64,000 nucleotides of DNA from Fodinibacter sp038258215 (GTDB lineage Bacteria; Actinomycetota; Actinomycetes; Actinomycetales; Dermatophilaceae): NCBI GenBank assembly GCA_038258215.1, contig JBBSQC010000009.1, forward strand, positions 1 to 64,000. The letters run 5' to 3'. Made by a program: the position numbers and the translations under genes. Shown here one piece after another: positions 1-7,452 of this stretch (its first letter is position 1; each line of letters starts with the position of its first letter). Under the pieces are notes generated by a model, which was not told where the DNA came from, searched no databases, and worked only from the letters and a program-made list of their open reading frames with translations.

Positions 1-1
1 C

Positions 2-277
2 GTCCTCAGTGCGCCGGCCGGCTCGAGCGCTGGACACATCGCGGGCGACCCAGCGTTGCGTCCGGCCACAGCAGCCCGAACCGTCCTGCCCGACGGCCCC
101 CACACCCCAATGGAGTTCACCCTCGAACACCACCTCGACCCACGTTGGCGACCACCACCAGCGTTGGTCGACGTGCACGACCTCACAGCGCGCCACCTCC
201 CGGTGGGGCCCGCCACCCCGCGCGGTTGCCGGCGCCGGCGGGCACGGCCCCCCACCACGGACCCGCCACCGTTCTGA
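2..277 (+). CDS. possible 3' end of an unidentified gene, cut by the window start
   Basis: The frame is open from the window edge to a TGA at 275-277 (91 codons). The product is rich in Pro, Arg and His, with a more ordinary stretch around the internal ATG at 110 (MEFTLEHHLDPRW) and an Arg/Pro-rich tail. Third codon positions are G or C in most codons, which fits coding sequence, but random open frames are common at this base composition. I do not recognise the family. It could be the C-terminal end of a larger protein starting outside the window, or non-coding. Confidence 0.3.
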   Translation, partial: VLSAPAGSSAGHIAGDPALRPATAARTVLPDGPHTPMEFTLEHHLDPRWRPPPALVDVHDLTARHLPVGPATPRGCRRRRARPPTTDPPPF

Positions 278-307
278 ACCCGCGCCCCCAACGACTCGGA
301 GGGTTCG

Positions 308-988
308 TCAGTAGCGGCGCCAGCGGAGAGCGACGCCGTAGTCGACCGTCAGTCCGTCGTGCCTGCTGAGCACGACGTCCGCGGTCCGTGGTGGGAGCTC
401 GATCCGGACGACGGCATCCAGGTCCTCGCGCCGGTCGAAGCGCCACTGGATCGTCAACCTCTCGGTGGTGAAGCCCTGTCGATCCCAGAAACGTTGCACA
501 GCAACGGAATCGTAGGCAGGATATGCGTGCCTGAACCACGAGCCGAAGGTGGAGCGGGTGACGTCGTTGTCGACGATGCAGGCGAGACCGCCGGGCCTGA
601 TGACACGGTCCAGCTCGGCGAGGCCGGGCTCGCAGCCCGCGCCGAAGAAGTATGCCCACCGGGCGTGCGCGATGTCGACGCTCCGGTCGGGCAGCGGGAG
701 CCGTTCGGCCACACCGGCCAGCACCCGGGCCGTCGGTGCCTCCATCGCCACGCGGCGCCGGGCCCGGGCTGCGAGCGGAAGGTGGGGCTCGATGCCCAGG
801 GCGCGGGCCCCTCGGGCCGAGAGCCCCGGGAGGTGGAACCCCGTGCCGCACCCGATGTCCACGACGGAGGCCCCCGAGAGCGGATGGAGGGACTCGAGGG
901 TTGCGGTGATGACACCGGCCCGGTCCGAGGCCTCGTTCTCCAGCTCGTAGACGGCGGGGGTGTCCCAGATGTTCGGGCTGCGGATCAC
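308..988 (-). CDS. class I SAM-dependent methyltransferase
   Basis: This 226-residue protein has the Rossmann methyltransferase core. Motif I (VVDIGCGTGF, residues 42-51) binds S-adenosylmethionine, an acidic residue follows strand 2 (GIEP, about 66-69), and a motif like RVIRPGGLACIVDND matches the post-motif-III region. I chose the GTG start at 986-988 because it overlaps the stop of the upstream gene in a GTGA, which implies translational coupling. The open frame runs further upstream but only as a shadow of the neighbour's Lys/Ala tail. The substrate cannot be told from sequence. Small-molecule methylation is the default guess for this UbiE/Methyltransf_11-like fold. Confidence 0.85.
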   Translation of the reverse strand: MIRSPNIWDTPAVYELENEASDRAGVITATLESLHPLSGASVVDIGCGTGFHLPGLSARGARALGIEPHLPLAARARRRVAMEAPTARVLAGVAERLPLPDRSVDIAHARWAYFFGAGCEPGLAELDRVIRPGGLACIVDNDVTRSTFGSWFRHAYPAYDSVAVQRFWDRQGFTTERLTIQWRFDRREDLDAVVRIELPPRTADVVLSRHDGLTVDYGVALRWRRY

Positions 989-2085
989 TGGGAGCGGCGG
1001 GGCTTCTTCGCTCCTGGTGCCCTGCTTCCGGTGCCTTTCGCTCCGGTGCCTTTCGCTCCGGCGGCCCTGGCCCGGGCGGCTTTGGTCCCAGCGGCTTTGG
1101 TGCCGGCGGCCTTGGCGCCAGCGGCCTTGGCCCGGGCGGCTTTCGAACCGGCCGCCTTCGCGCCAGCAGCCTTCCTTCGGGGCTCCTTCGAGTCCACCGG
1201 GTGGGCCGGCTCGTTGGCTCCCGGCTTGGCCGGCGGGGCGGCACGCTTGCGGGGCACCCGAACCCGGCGCCCCCCGACCGTCCCGGCCGCCAGCGTCGCG
1301 GGGTGCACGAGGAGCGGGAGCAGCTCGCGTGCCCCGGCGGAGCGCGCCCGGCGCACGGTGGAGAGGTGGGCCTCGCACCGCACCACCAGCACGGCATACG
1401 CCTCCTCGCCCATGAGCTCGACGAGCTCGGGCCGGTTGCTGCGGTAGACCGGCTCGGCCCCCACGTGCGCCTTCGGGTTGCCGGAGCAGTACCAGTCGAG
1501 GTCGTGCCCACCCGGCCCCCACCCGCGACGGTCGTACTCCGCGATCGTCACCTCCACGTAGGAGGTGTCGTCGGGCTGATCGACCGTGCGGTAGCTGCGC
1601 CGGGTGGGGAGCTGCCAACAGACGTCGGGCTTGACGGTGTGCGGCGGGCGACCGGTGACCACGGCGTGCTGGTGCAGCGCACACCCCGCACCTGCCGGGA
1701 AGCCCGGCCGGTTGAGGAAGATGCAGGCGCCGTCGACGACCTTGGTCTTGCGCGCGCCATCCTCCTTCTCGGTCCACGCCGAGAGACGGGACGGGTCCTT
1801 GTCACCGCGACTACCCCTGCCGGGGTGCATCTGCCACTCGTCCTCGCCGAGCTCGCCGACCGCCGCGCGCACCCTCTCGACGTCGTCGTCGTCGGTGAAG
1901 TGCGCCCCGAGGGTGCAGCAGCCGTCGTCGGGGCGGTCGGCGTAGATGCCTTCACACCCCGAGCCGAAGATGCACGACCAGCTCGACGTCAGCCAGGTGA
2001 GATCGACCCGGAACCGCTGCCCCGGGTCGCTGGGATCGGTGAACTCAGCCCAGGTTCGGGGGATGTCCAGGGGTGTCTCGGGCAC
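985..2085 (-). CDS. Cys-rich conserved hypothetical protein with a Lys/Ala-rich repeat tail
   Basis: This 366-residue protein has two parts. Residues 1 to about 270 form a globular region with conserved-looking cysteines (C38, C44, C56-C57, C121, C135, C156 and more) and several His, suggesting a bound metal or Fe-S/zinc site, distantly like YkgJ or DUF3109 zinc/iron-chelating proteins. Residues from about 275 are a low-complexity Lys/Ala/Gly/Thr repeat tail, which could bind nucleic acid or polyphosphate. The GTG start at 2083-2085 lies 6 nt from a TAGGGT hexamer on the same strand, so the message may be leaderless. The gene is divergent from ppx and overlaps the methyltransferase by 4 nt. 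The function is unknown. Confidence 0.75.
   Translation of the reverse strand: MPETPLDIPRTWAEFTDPSDPGQRFRVDLTWLTSSWSCIFGSGCEGIYADRPDDGCCTLGAHFTDDDDVERVRAAVGELGEDEWQMHPGRGSRGDKDPSRLSAWTEKEDGARKTKVVDGACIFLNRPGFPAGAGCALHQHAVVTGRPPHTVKPDVCWQLPTRRSYRTVDQPDDTSYVEVTIAEYDRRGWGPGGHDLDWYCSGNPKAHVGAEPVYRSNRPELVELMGEEAYAVLVVRCEAHLSTVRRARSAGARELLPLLVHPATLAAGTVGGRRVRVPRKRAAPPAKPGANEPAHPVDSKEPRRKAAGAKAAGSKAARAKAAGAKAAGTKAAGTKAARARAAGAKGTGAKGTGSRAPGAKKPRRSQ
1026..1173 (-). repeat. imperfect 15-bp tandem repeat encoding Lys-Ala-Ala-Gly-X units
   Basis: The DNA repeats a unit of about 15 bp (seen on the plus strand as variants of gcggccttggcgcca) roughly ten times. It encodes pentapeptides such as KAAGA, KAAGS, KAAGT and KGTGA in the tail of the 985-2085 gene. 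Repeats of this sort change length by slippage, so copy number may differ between strains. Confidence 0.8.
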
Positions 2086-2091
2086 CCCTCC

Positions 2092-2097
2092 ACCCTA
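2092..2097 (-). promoter_or_regulatory. -10 element for the Cys-rich gene, leaderless arrangement
   Basis: On the minus strand the hexamer TAGGGT is followed by 6 nt and then the GTG start at 2085. Transcription would begin at or next to the start codon. The 45-bp gap to ppx holds this and the opposing ppx promoter. Confidence 0.4.
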
Positions 2098-2118
2098 TGG
2101 GCGGGACGCGGGCGGCAC

Positions 2119-2124
2119 TACGTT
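2119..2124 (+). promoter_or_regulatory. -10 element for ppx, leaderless arrangement
   Basis: TACGTT is followed by 6 nt (GGGCGC) and the ATG at 2131. No Shine-Dalgarno sequence precedes the start, consistent with a leaderless transcript. Confidence 0.45.
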
Positions 2125-2130
2125 GGGCGC

Positions 2131-3057
2131 ATGCGCCTCGGGGTCATCGATGTCGGATCCAACACGGTCCACCTCCTCGTGGTGGACGCGCACTCCGGCG
2201 CCCAGCCGCTGCCGGCCTTCAAGCACAAGATCGATCTGCGCCTCTCCGAGCACGTCACCGACGACGGCCTCATCACCGACGAGGGTCGAGACGCCCTGGC
2301 GAGCTTCGTCGCCACCTGCCTGGAGGTGGCCGAGGACGCCGGGGTCGAGGAGCTCAACGGCTTCGTCACCAGCGCGATCCGGGAGGCGCCCAACGGTGAC
2401 GCCGTCATCGCCCACGTCAAGGAGTGCACCGGGGTCGTGCTCGACGTCCTCAGTGGCGCCGACGAGGCGCGGCTGACCTTCCTCGCCGCGCGTCGCTGGT
2501 GCGGTTGGTCGGCCGGGACGCTCCTCGTGGCCGACATCGGGGGAGGGTCCCTCGAGCTCGCCCAAGGGATGGACGAGGACCCCGACGTGGCGATCTCCCT
2601 CCCGCTCGGAGCCGGCCGGGTCACCCGCGACCTCCTCGACGGGGACCCACCCGGTGCCGCGGTGATCCGCGAGGCCCGACGCCTCGTGCGGTCCACGATC
2701 GCCGCCGAGCTGCGTCCCCTCGGCAAGACCGGACCGGCCGACCGGGCGGTGGCCACGTCCAAGACGATGCGGTCGCTGGCCCGGATCTGTGGGGCCTCGC
2801 CCAGCTCGGAGGGGATGTATGCCGCTCGCTTCCTCGAGCGGTCCGACCTCTCCGAGCGACTGCCCGAGATCACGGCGATGACCGCCAACGAGCGTGCGAA
2901 CCTCCCCGGGGTGTCTGCGTCGCGGGCGCGCCAGGTGCTGGGTGGGGCCATCGTCGCCGAGGCGACGATGGACCTGCTCGGGCTGGACCGGCTCGAGATC
3001 TGCCCCTGGGCGCTGCGCGAGGGCGTCATCCTTCGACGGTTCGACCGGATGAGCTGA
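2131..3057 (+). CDS. ppx: Ppx/GppA family phosphatase (exopolyphosphatase)
   Basis: This 308-residue protein of the ASKHA ATPase fold should hydrolyse terminal phosphate from polyphosphate or pppGpp. The two phosphate-binding loops are present: GVIDVGSNT at residues 4-12 and DIGGGSLEL near residue 135. The length matches the short two-domain actinobacterial Ppx1 type, which lacks the C-terminal HD-like domain of E. coli Ppx. The ATG at 2131 fits both the family N-terminus and the leaderless promoter. It is followed after 4 nt by the isomerase-like gene, as in the Rv0496-Rv0498 arrangement of M. tuberculosis. Exopolyphosphatase activity is more likely than pppGpp hydrolysis but is not proven by sequence. 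Confidence 0.88.
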   Translation: MRLGVIDVGSNTVHLLVVDAHSGAQPLPAFKHKIDLRLSEHVTDDGLITDEGRDALASFVATCLEVAEDAGVEELNGFVTSAIREAPNGDAVIAHVKECTGVVLDVLSGADEARLTFLAARRWCGWSAGTLLVADIGGGSLELAQGMDEDPDVAISLPLGAGRVTRDLLDGDPPGAAVIREARRLVRSTIAAELRPLGKTGPADRAVATSKTMRSLARICGASPSSEGMYAARFLERSDLSERLPEITAMTANERANLPGVSASRARQVLGGAIVAEATMDLLGLDRLEICPWALREGVILRRFDRMS

Positions 3058-3061
3058 ACCG

Positions 3062-3913
3062 GTGGCCACCGGGGGCAGCACAGCGCGGGACGCGGCGAGC
3101 GAGGGGGCGGTCGCCCGCCGCTCGGGGCGCACGCTCGTGGCCCTGTCGACGGCGTCGGTCTACCCGGAGAACTGCCCGAGCGCCTTCGCCCGCGCGTCCC
3201 GGCTCGGCTACGACGGGGTCGAGGTCATGGTCTGGACCGACCCGGTGACCCGCGAGGCCGGCGCCCTCAGGGCGCTCTCGGAGCTGCACGGCATCCCGGT
3301 GGTGTCAGTGCACGCCCCGACCCTGCTGGTGACGCAGCGGGTCTGGGGCACCGACCCGTGGGAGAAGGTCGACCGCTCCATCGACCTCGCGCACGAGCTG
3401 GGTGCGGACACCGTCGTGCTGCACCCGCCGTTCCGGTGGCAGCGCGACTACGCGGCCGGGTTCGTCGACGGTGTGGCCGAGCGTGAGCACGACACCGGGA
3501 TGCGGCTCGCGGTCGAGAACATGTATCCCTGGCGGGCCCCGCGCTCGCGCGAGGTGGAGGCCTACCTGCCGCACTGGGACCCGGTGCCGCAGCCCTACGA
3601 CCACGTGACCCTGGACCTGTCGCACACGGCCACTGCAGGGTCCGACGCCATGGAGATGGTGCGCCGCCTCGGGCCGCGGCTCGCCCACCTCCACCTGGCC
3701 GACGGGCTGGGGTCGCCCCGCGACGAGCACCTCGTGCCGGGTCGTGGGCGGGAGCCGTGCGGTGAGGTGCTCGAGACCCTGGCCGCTGAGGGCTTCGGTG
3801 GGCACGTCATCGTCGAGGTCGCCACCCGTCGCGGCGGAGAGGACCAGCGCGAGGTCGACCTCGCCGAGGCGCTGGCCTTTGCTCGGCTGCACCTCGGCAG
3901 CGCCGCCACCTGA
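3062..3913 (+). CDS. sugar phosphate isomerase/epimerase-like TIM-barrel protein
   Basis: This 283-residue protein belongs to the AP-endonuclease-2/xylose isomerase-like TIM-barrel superfamily. Metal-binding-type residues lie at the ends of strands: VSVHAPTLL, VVLHPPFRW, AVENMYPW, LDLSHTAT, HLHLADG and HVIVEVATR. The His/Glu/Asp set would hold divalent metal in the barrel mouth. The GTG start lies 4 nt after ppx and the two are surely co-transcribed. The first 20 or so residues are not part of the fold, so an internal start is possible. The substrate is unknown. The linkage to ppx is conserved in actinobacteria, so a role tied to phosphate or stress metabolism is an inference only. Confidence 0.8.
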   Translation: MATGGSTARDAASEGAVARRSGRTLVALSTASVYPENCPSAFARASRLGYDGVEVMVWTDPVTREAGALRALSELHGIPVVSVHAPTLLVTQRVWGTDPWEKVDRSIDLAHELGADTVVLHPPFRWQRDYAAGFVDGVAEREHDTGMRLAVENMYPWRAPRSREVEAYLPHWDPVPQPYDHVTLDLSHTATAGSDAMEMVRRLGPRLAHLHLADGLGSPRDEHLVPGRGREPCGEVLETLAAEGFGGHVIVEVATRRGGEDQREVDLAEALAFARLHLGSAAT

Positions 3914-3969
3914 TCGTGCCCGGCATCGGCAGGACAAATGTGGGGGCAGACAAAACGGCCGAGATGTGT

Positions 3970-3975
3970 CATATT
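3970..3975 (+). promoter_or_regulatory. -10 element for the ABC exporter operon
   Basis: CATATT is followed by 7 nt and the ATG at 3983. The surrounding 50 bp (about 3935-3990) are unusually AT-rich for this window, and no Shine-Dalgarno is present, again suggesting a leaderless message. Confidence 0.45.
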
Positions 3976-3982
3976 TCCGACT

Positions 3983-4729
3983 ATGGTGAATAAAACGAGC
4001 GGCGACGCCATCGTCGTCGAGCACCTCCGCGTCGTGCGCGGTGGCCGAGAGGTGCTCCCCGACCTCTCGGTGCGCGTCCCCCGAGGCCAGGTGGTGGGCC
4101 TCCTTGGCCCCAGTGGCGGGGGAAAGTCCACGCTGATGCGCGCGATCGTCGGCGTCCAGGTCGTCGACGGCGGCACCGTCACCGTGCTCGGTGAGGCGGC
4201 CGGAACCACGGCCCTGCGTCACTCGGTGGCCTACCTGACCCAGGCGCCCAGCGTCTACGCAGACCTGACCGTCACCGACAACGTCCGCTACTTCGCGGCG
4301 GTGCTCGGCGCCGACGAGGGGGCGGCCGAGCGCGCGATCACCGATGTCGACCTCACCGCCAGCGCGGACTCCCGCGTGGAGAACCTGTCCGGCGGGCAGC
4401 GCTCCCGCGTCAGCCTGGCCTGCGCCCTCGTCGGCGACCCCCAGGTGCTCGTGCTCGACGAGCCCACGGTCGGGCTGGACCCGGTGCTGCGGCGCGACCT
4501 GTGGGAGCTGTTCCGCGGGCTCGCCGGTGAGGGACGCACGGTGCTGGTGTCGAGCCACGTCATGGACGAGGCGGTGCGGTGCGACCGGTTGCTGCTGCTG
4601 AGGGAGGGAGAGATCCTCAGTGACTCCACCCTGCCGGACCTGCTCGAGACCACCGGAGCACCCGACGCCGAGCAGGCCTTCCTCGCGCTGATCGACGCCG
4701 CGGTCGCCAAGGACGGTGAGCGGTCGTGA
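3983..4729 (+). CDS. ABC transporter ATP-binding protein (ABC-2 type exporter)
   Basis: This 248-residue nucleotide-binding subunit carries Walker A (GPSGGGKST, 42-50), the signature LSGGQ near 136, Walker B with the catalytic Glu (VLVLDEPTVGLDP, about 155-167) and the switch His (VSSHVMDE). It would power export through the adjacent membrane subunit. The frame is open upstream to 3938, but ATG 3983 is preferred: the -10 CATATT sits 7 nt ahead, and residues before it do not resemble the family. It overlaps the permease gene in a GTGA. The closest general class is the drug/antibiotic exporter (DrrA/NodI-like) group. The substrate is unknown. Confidence 0.9.
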   Translation: MVNKTSGDAIVVEHLRVVRGGREVLPDLSVRVPRGQVVGLLGPSGGGKSTLMRAIVGVQVVDGGTVTVLGEAAGTTALRHSVAYLTQAPSVYADLTVTDNVRYFAAVLGADEGAAERAITDVDLTASADSRVENLSGGQRSRVSLACALVGDPQVLVLDEPTVGLDPVLRRDLWELFRGLAGEGRTVLVSSHVMDEAVRCDRLLLLREGEILSDSTLPDLLETTGAPDAEQAFLALIDAAVAKDGERS

Positions 4730-5466
4730 ACCCGCGGATCACGCTCGCCACCGCCGGTCGGATCCTCAAGCAGCTCCGGGGGGACCACCGCACCGTCGCG
4801 CTCATGCTCGTGGTGCCCTGCGTGCTGCTGGGCCTCCTCGCGTGGGTCTACGTCGACTCCCCGGTGCCCGTCTTCGACCACATCGGGGCCGCCCTGCTCG
4901 GGGTCTTCCCGTTCATCGTGATGTTCATCGTCACGAGCATCGCGACGCTGCGCGAGCGCACGTCGGGCACCCTCGAGCGGCTGTTGACGACACCCCTCGG
5001 CAAGGCGGACCTGATGCTCGGGTATGCCGTCGCCTTCGGGGTCATGGCGGTCCTCCAGGCCCTGGTCGCAACGGGTTTCGCGGTGTGGGTCTGCGGCCTC
5101 GACGTCGCCGGGCCGGTGTGGATCCTCGTCGTCATCGCCGTCGTGGACGCGCTCCTGGGCACGGCGCTCGGCCTCCTCGCCAGCGGGTTCGCCCAGACCG
5201 AGTTCCAGGCCGTGCAGTTCATGCCCGCCTTCGTCCTCCCGCAGTTCCTGCTCTGCGGGCTGCTGATGCCTCGCGACGAGATGCCGCGGGCCCTGGAGCT
5301 TGTGTCCGACGTGCTGCCGCTGTCGTATGCCGTGGACGCCATGAAGGAGGTCACGACGAACCCCGACCCGCTCGCGTCCGTCGCCGCGAGCCTCCTGGTC
5401 GTCCTGGGATGGATCGTCCTGGCGCTGGGCCTGGGCAGCCTCACCCTGCGTCGGCGCACCCCCTAG
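4726..5466 (+). CDS. ABC-2 type transporter permease
   Basis: This 246-residue membrane protein has about six hydrophobic segments (roughly residues 26-46, 55-75, 100-125, 130-150, 165-185 and 220-240). Between the second and third lies a conserved-type cytoplasmic stretch, RERTSGTLERLLTTPLGKAD, the hallmark of ABC-2 permeases (ERE-x-GT-x-E-x-L-x-xTP). The GTG start overlaps the stop of the ATPase gene by 4 nt, so both are made together. It forms the channel of a small two-component exporter, probably as a dimer. The substrate could be a drug, lipid or small peptide, and nothing nearby decides. Confidence 0.88.
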   Translation: MNPRITLATAGRILKQLRGDHRTVALMLVVPCVLLGLLAWVYVDSPVPVFDHIGAALLGVFPFIVMFIVTSIATLRERTSGTLERLLTTPLGKADLMLGYAVAFGVMAVLQALVATGFAVWVCGLDVAGPVWILVVIAVVDALLGTALGLLASGFAQTEFQAVQFMPAFVLPQFLLCGLLMPRDEMPRALELVSDVLPLSYAVDAMKEVTTNPDPLASVAASLLVVLGWIVLALGLGSLTLRRRTP

Positions 5467-5559
5467 AGCTCACACCCCTGACGAGGTAGCACTCCCCGGC
5501 GAAGGCGGGACAGGACACACTTCTGGGTGCCGGACCGGGTGACGGGGCATCGGTGTGGT

Positions 5560-5565
5560 TAGCAT
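5560..5565 (+). promoter_or_regulatory. -10 element for proline dehydrogenase, leaderless arrangement
   Basis: TAGCAT is followed by 6 nt (CGGGGC) and the GTG start at 5572, with no ribosome binding site between. Confidence 0.45.
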
Positions 5566-5571
5566 CGGGGC

Positions 5572-6522
5572 GTGGAAGCCAGCGACCTCCTACGCGGAGC
5601 ACTCCTCCAGATGTCCGACTCCGACCTCGTGCGCGGTGCCGTGACCACGGCGCCCATGACCCGGTCCGTCGTCACGCGGTACGTCCCCGGGGAGTCGGTG
5701 CCGGATGCCGTCGCGACCGTGGCGGAGCTGCGGTCCACCAACCGGCTCGCCACCATCGACTACCTGGGGGAGGACACCAGCGACCGGGCGCAGGCCGAGG
5801 CGACGCGTGACACCTACGTCACCCTCCTCGACGCGCTCGCCGAGGCCGACCTCGCGGCATACGGCGCGGCCGAGGTCAGCGTGAAGCTCAGCGCCATCGG
5901 CCAGGCGCTGCCCGGCGACGGCAACGCCTTCGCCCTGGACAACGCCCGGGTCATCTGCGAGGCGGCCGAGCGCGTCGGCACCACCGTGACCCTCGACATG
6001 GAGGACCACACGACCACCGACCGCACGCTCGAGGCGCACCGCGAGCTCATGAAGGACTTCCCGTGGATCGGCGCCGTCGTGCAGTCCTACCTGCACCGCA
6101 CCGAGGCCGACTGTCGTGACCTCGCCGCAGCGGGGGCGCGCGTGCGCCTGTGCAAGGGGGCCTACAAGCAGCCCGCGTCGGTCGCCTACCAGGACGGTGA
6201 GGACGTCGACCTGTCCTACGTGCGGTGCCTCAAGGTGCTCATGGCCGGCGAGGGCTATCCCATGGTCGCGACGCACGACCCGCGACTGGTGGACATCGCC
6301 CAGGCGCTGGCCGGCCACCACGACCGGGCGCCGGACAGCTACGAGTTCCAGATGCTCCTCGGGGTGCGGCCCGCGGAGCAGACCCGGATCGCCGACCGCG
6401 GCCACCAGATGCGCGTCTACATCCCCTTCGGTGAGGACTGGTACGGCTACCTCGTGCGCCGGATGGCCGAGCGCCCCGCCAACCTCCAGTTCTTCCTGCG
6501 CTCCCTCATCAGCAAGGGCTGA
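5572..6522 (+). CDS. proline dehydrogenase (monofunctional)
   Basis: This 316-residue flavoenzyme would oxidise proline to 1-pyrroline-5-carboxylate and pass electrons to the quinone pool. Recognisable PRODH-barrel motifs are VTLDMEDHTTTD (near 141), the YLHRTEAD segment, RLCKGAYKQP (near 191, whose Arg/Lys contact FAD) and the C-terminal YIPFGEDWYGYLVRRMAER, whose paired Arg bind the proline carboxylate. The length is typical of the single-domain actinobacterial/Deinococcus enzyme rather than bifunctional PutA, and no P5C dehydrogenase gene is adjacent. It stands just upstream of proC, the reverse-direction enzyme, with a repeat element between them. Confidence 0.92.
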   Translation: MEASDLLRGALLQMSDSDLVRGAVTTAPMTRSVVTRYVPGESVPDAVATVAELRSTNRLATIDYLGEDTSDRAQAEATRDTYVTLLDALAEADLAAYGAAEVSVKLSAIGQALPGDGNAFALDNARVICEAAERVGTTVTLDMEDHTTTDRTLEAHRELMKDFPWIGAVVQSYLHRTEADCRDLAAAGARVRLCKGAYKQPASVAYQDGEDVDLSYVRCLKVLMAGEGYPMVATHDPRLVDIAQALAGHHDRAPDSYEFQMLLGVRPAEQTRIADRGHQMRVYIPFGEDWYGYLVRRMAERPANLQFFLRSLISKG

Positions 6523-6571
6523 GGCTCACGCGCCGGCCCCGGCCGGCACTCAGCAGACCATCGTGCCCGGA

Positions 6572-6625
6572 CCACAGGGTGCTACCTGTGGATCGAGCAC
6601 CAATCTCTGCTAGCAGAGGTTGGTG
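6572..6625. repeat. 54-bp double-palindrome repeat, copy 1 (upstream of proC)
   Basis: Two palindromes lie 6 nt apart. The first is CCACAGG-N6-CCTGTGG (6572-6591). The second is a 28-bp palindrome with one mismatch (6598-6625) centred on CTGCTAGCAG. Copy 2 at 21134-21187 has the same parts and the same 6-nt spacer, but in reverse order, so it is the same element inverted. Copy 1 ends 26 bp before proC and would cover its -35 region. Confidence 0.8.
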
Positions 6626-6637
6626 AGCTCGACCCGG

Positions 6638-6643
6638 CATACT
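6638..6643 (+). promoter_or_regulatory. -10 element for proC
   Basis: CATACT is followed by 8 nt and the ATG at 6652. The repeat palindrome at 6598-6625 overlaps where the -35 element should be. Confidence 0.4.
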
Positions 6644-6651
6644 CACGTCGT

Positions 6652-7452
6652 ATGGGAACTGTTGCGATCTTCGGTGCCGGCGTCATGGGCGAGACCCTGT
6701 TGTCGGGCCTCCTGCGGTCGGGGCGGCCCGCCGACGAGCTGGTCATCACCGAGCGCCGTGAGGACCGGGCCGCCGAGCTCACGCAGAAGTACGGCGTGCG
6801 GGCGCTGAGCAACACCGAGGCCGCGACGCTCGCCGACACCCTCGTCCTCGTCGTGAAGCCGCAGGACATGGGCGCCCTCCTCGAGGAGATCCACGACCAC
6901 GTGGAGGGCGGCAACCTCGTCGTCAGCCTCGCGGCCGGCATCACGACCCAGTTCCTCGAGCGTGGCCTGCCCGAGGGCCGCGCCGTGGTGCGGGTGATGC
7001 CCAACACCCCGGCCCTCGTCGACCAGGGCATGGCCGCCATCAGCGCCGGCGCGCACTGCGACCCCGAGCACCTGCGCGAGGCCGAGGCCCTCCTGCTGGC
7101 GACCGGCAAGGTCGTGGAGGTGCCGGAGAAGATGCTGGATGCCGTGACCGCGATCTCCGGCAGCGGCCCGGCCTACATCTTCTACGTCGTCGAGGCGATG
7201 ATCGAGGCCGGTGTCGTCCTGGGTATGCCGCGGTCCACCGCCACCCAGCTCGTCGTCCAGACCCTCTACGGCGCGGCGACGATGATCAAGGAGACGGGGC
7301 AGCACCCGACCGTGCTGCGGGAGCAGGTGACCTCCCCCGGCGGCACGACCGCAGCGGCCCTGCGCGAGCTGGACGACCACAAGGTGCGTGCCGCGTTCAT
7401 CACCGCGATGGAGGCGGCCGCCAAGCGCTCCGCCGAGCTGGCCGGTGGCTGA
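6652..7452 (+). CDS. proC: pyrroline-5-carboxylate reductase
   Basis: ProC reduces 1-pyrroline-5-carboxylate to proline with NAD(P)H, the last step of proline synthesis. The 266-residue protein has the N-terminal dinucleotide fold (GAGVMGETLLSGLL, from residue 7), the central MPNTPALVDQGMAAI, and the C-terminal family signature with GSGPAYIFYVVEAM followed by TSPGGTTAAAL. All are intact. ATG 6652 matches the usual N-terminus (MxTVAIFGAGVMG). The proC-HTH-bS22-epimerase order recalls Rv0500-Rv0501, but here two acetyltransferases, a TrkA regulator and AcuC lie between. A GNAT gene begins inside its last codons. Confidence 0.95.
   Translation: MGTVAIFGAGVMGETLLSGLLRSGRPADELVITERREDRAAELTQKYGVRALSNTEAATLADTLVLVVKPQDMGALLEEIHDHVEGGNLVVSLAAGITTQFLERGLPEGRAVVRVMPNTPALVDQGMAAISAGAHCDPEHLREAEALLLATGKVVEVPEKMLDAVTAISGSGPAYIFYVVEAMIEAGVVLGMPRSTATQLVVQTLYGAATMIKETGQHPTVLREQVTSPGGTTAAALRELDDHKVRAAFITAMEAAAKRSAELAGG

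Noticed and set aside
183..1777. Long minus-strand open frames (183-1511 and the first part of 308-1777) suggesting larger proteins
   Set aside because: They are shadow frames of the Cys-rich gene; only the part from 988 down to 308 has methyltransferase motifs, and GTG 988 overlaps the upstream stop.
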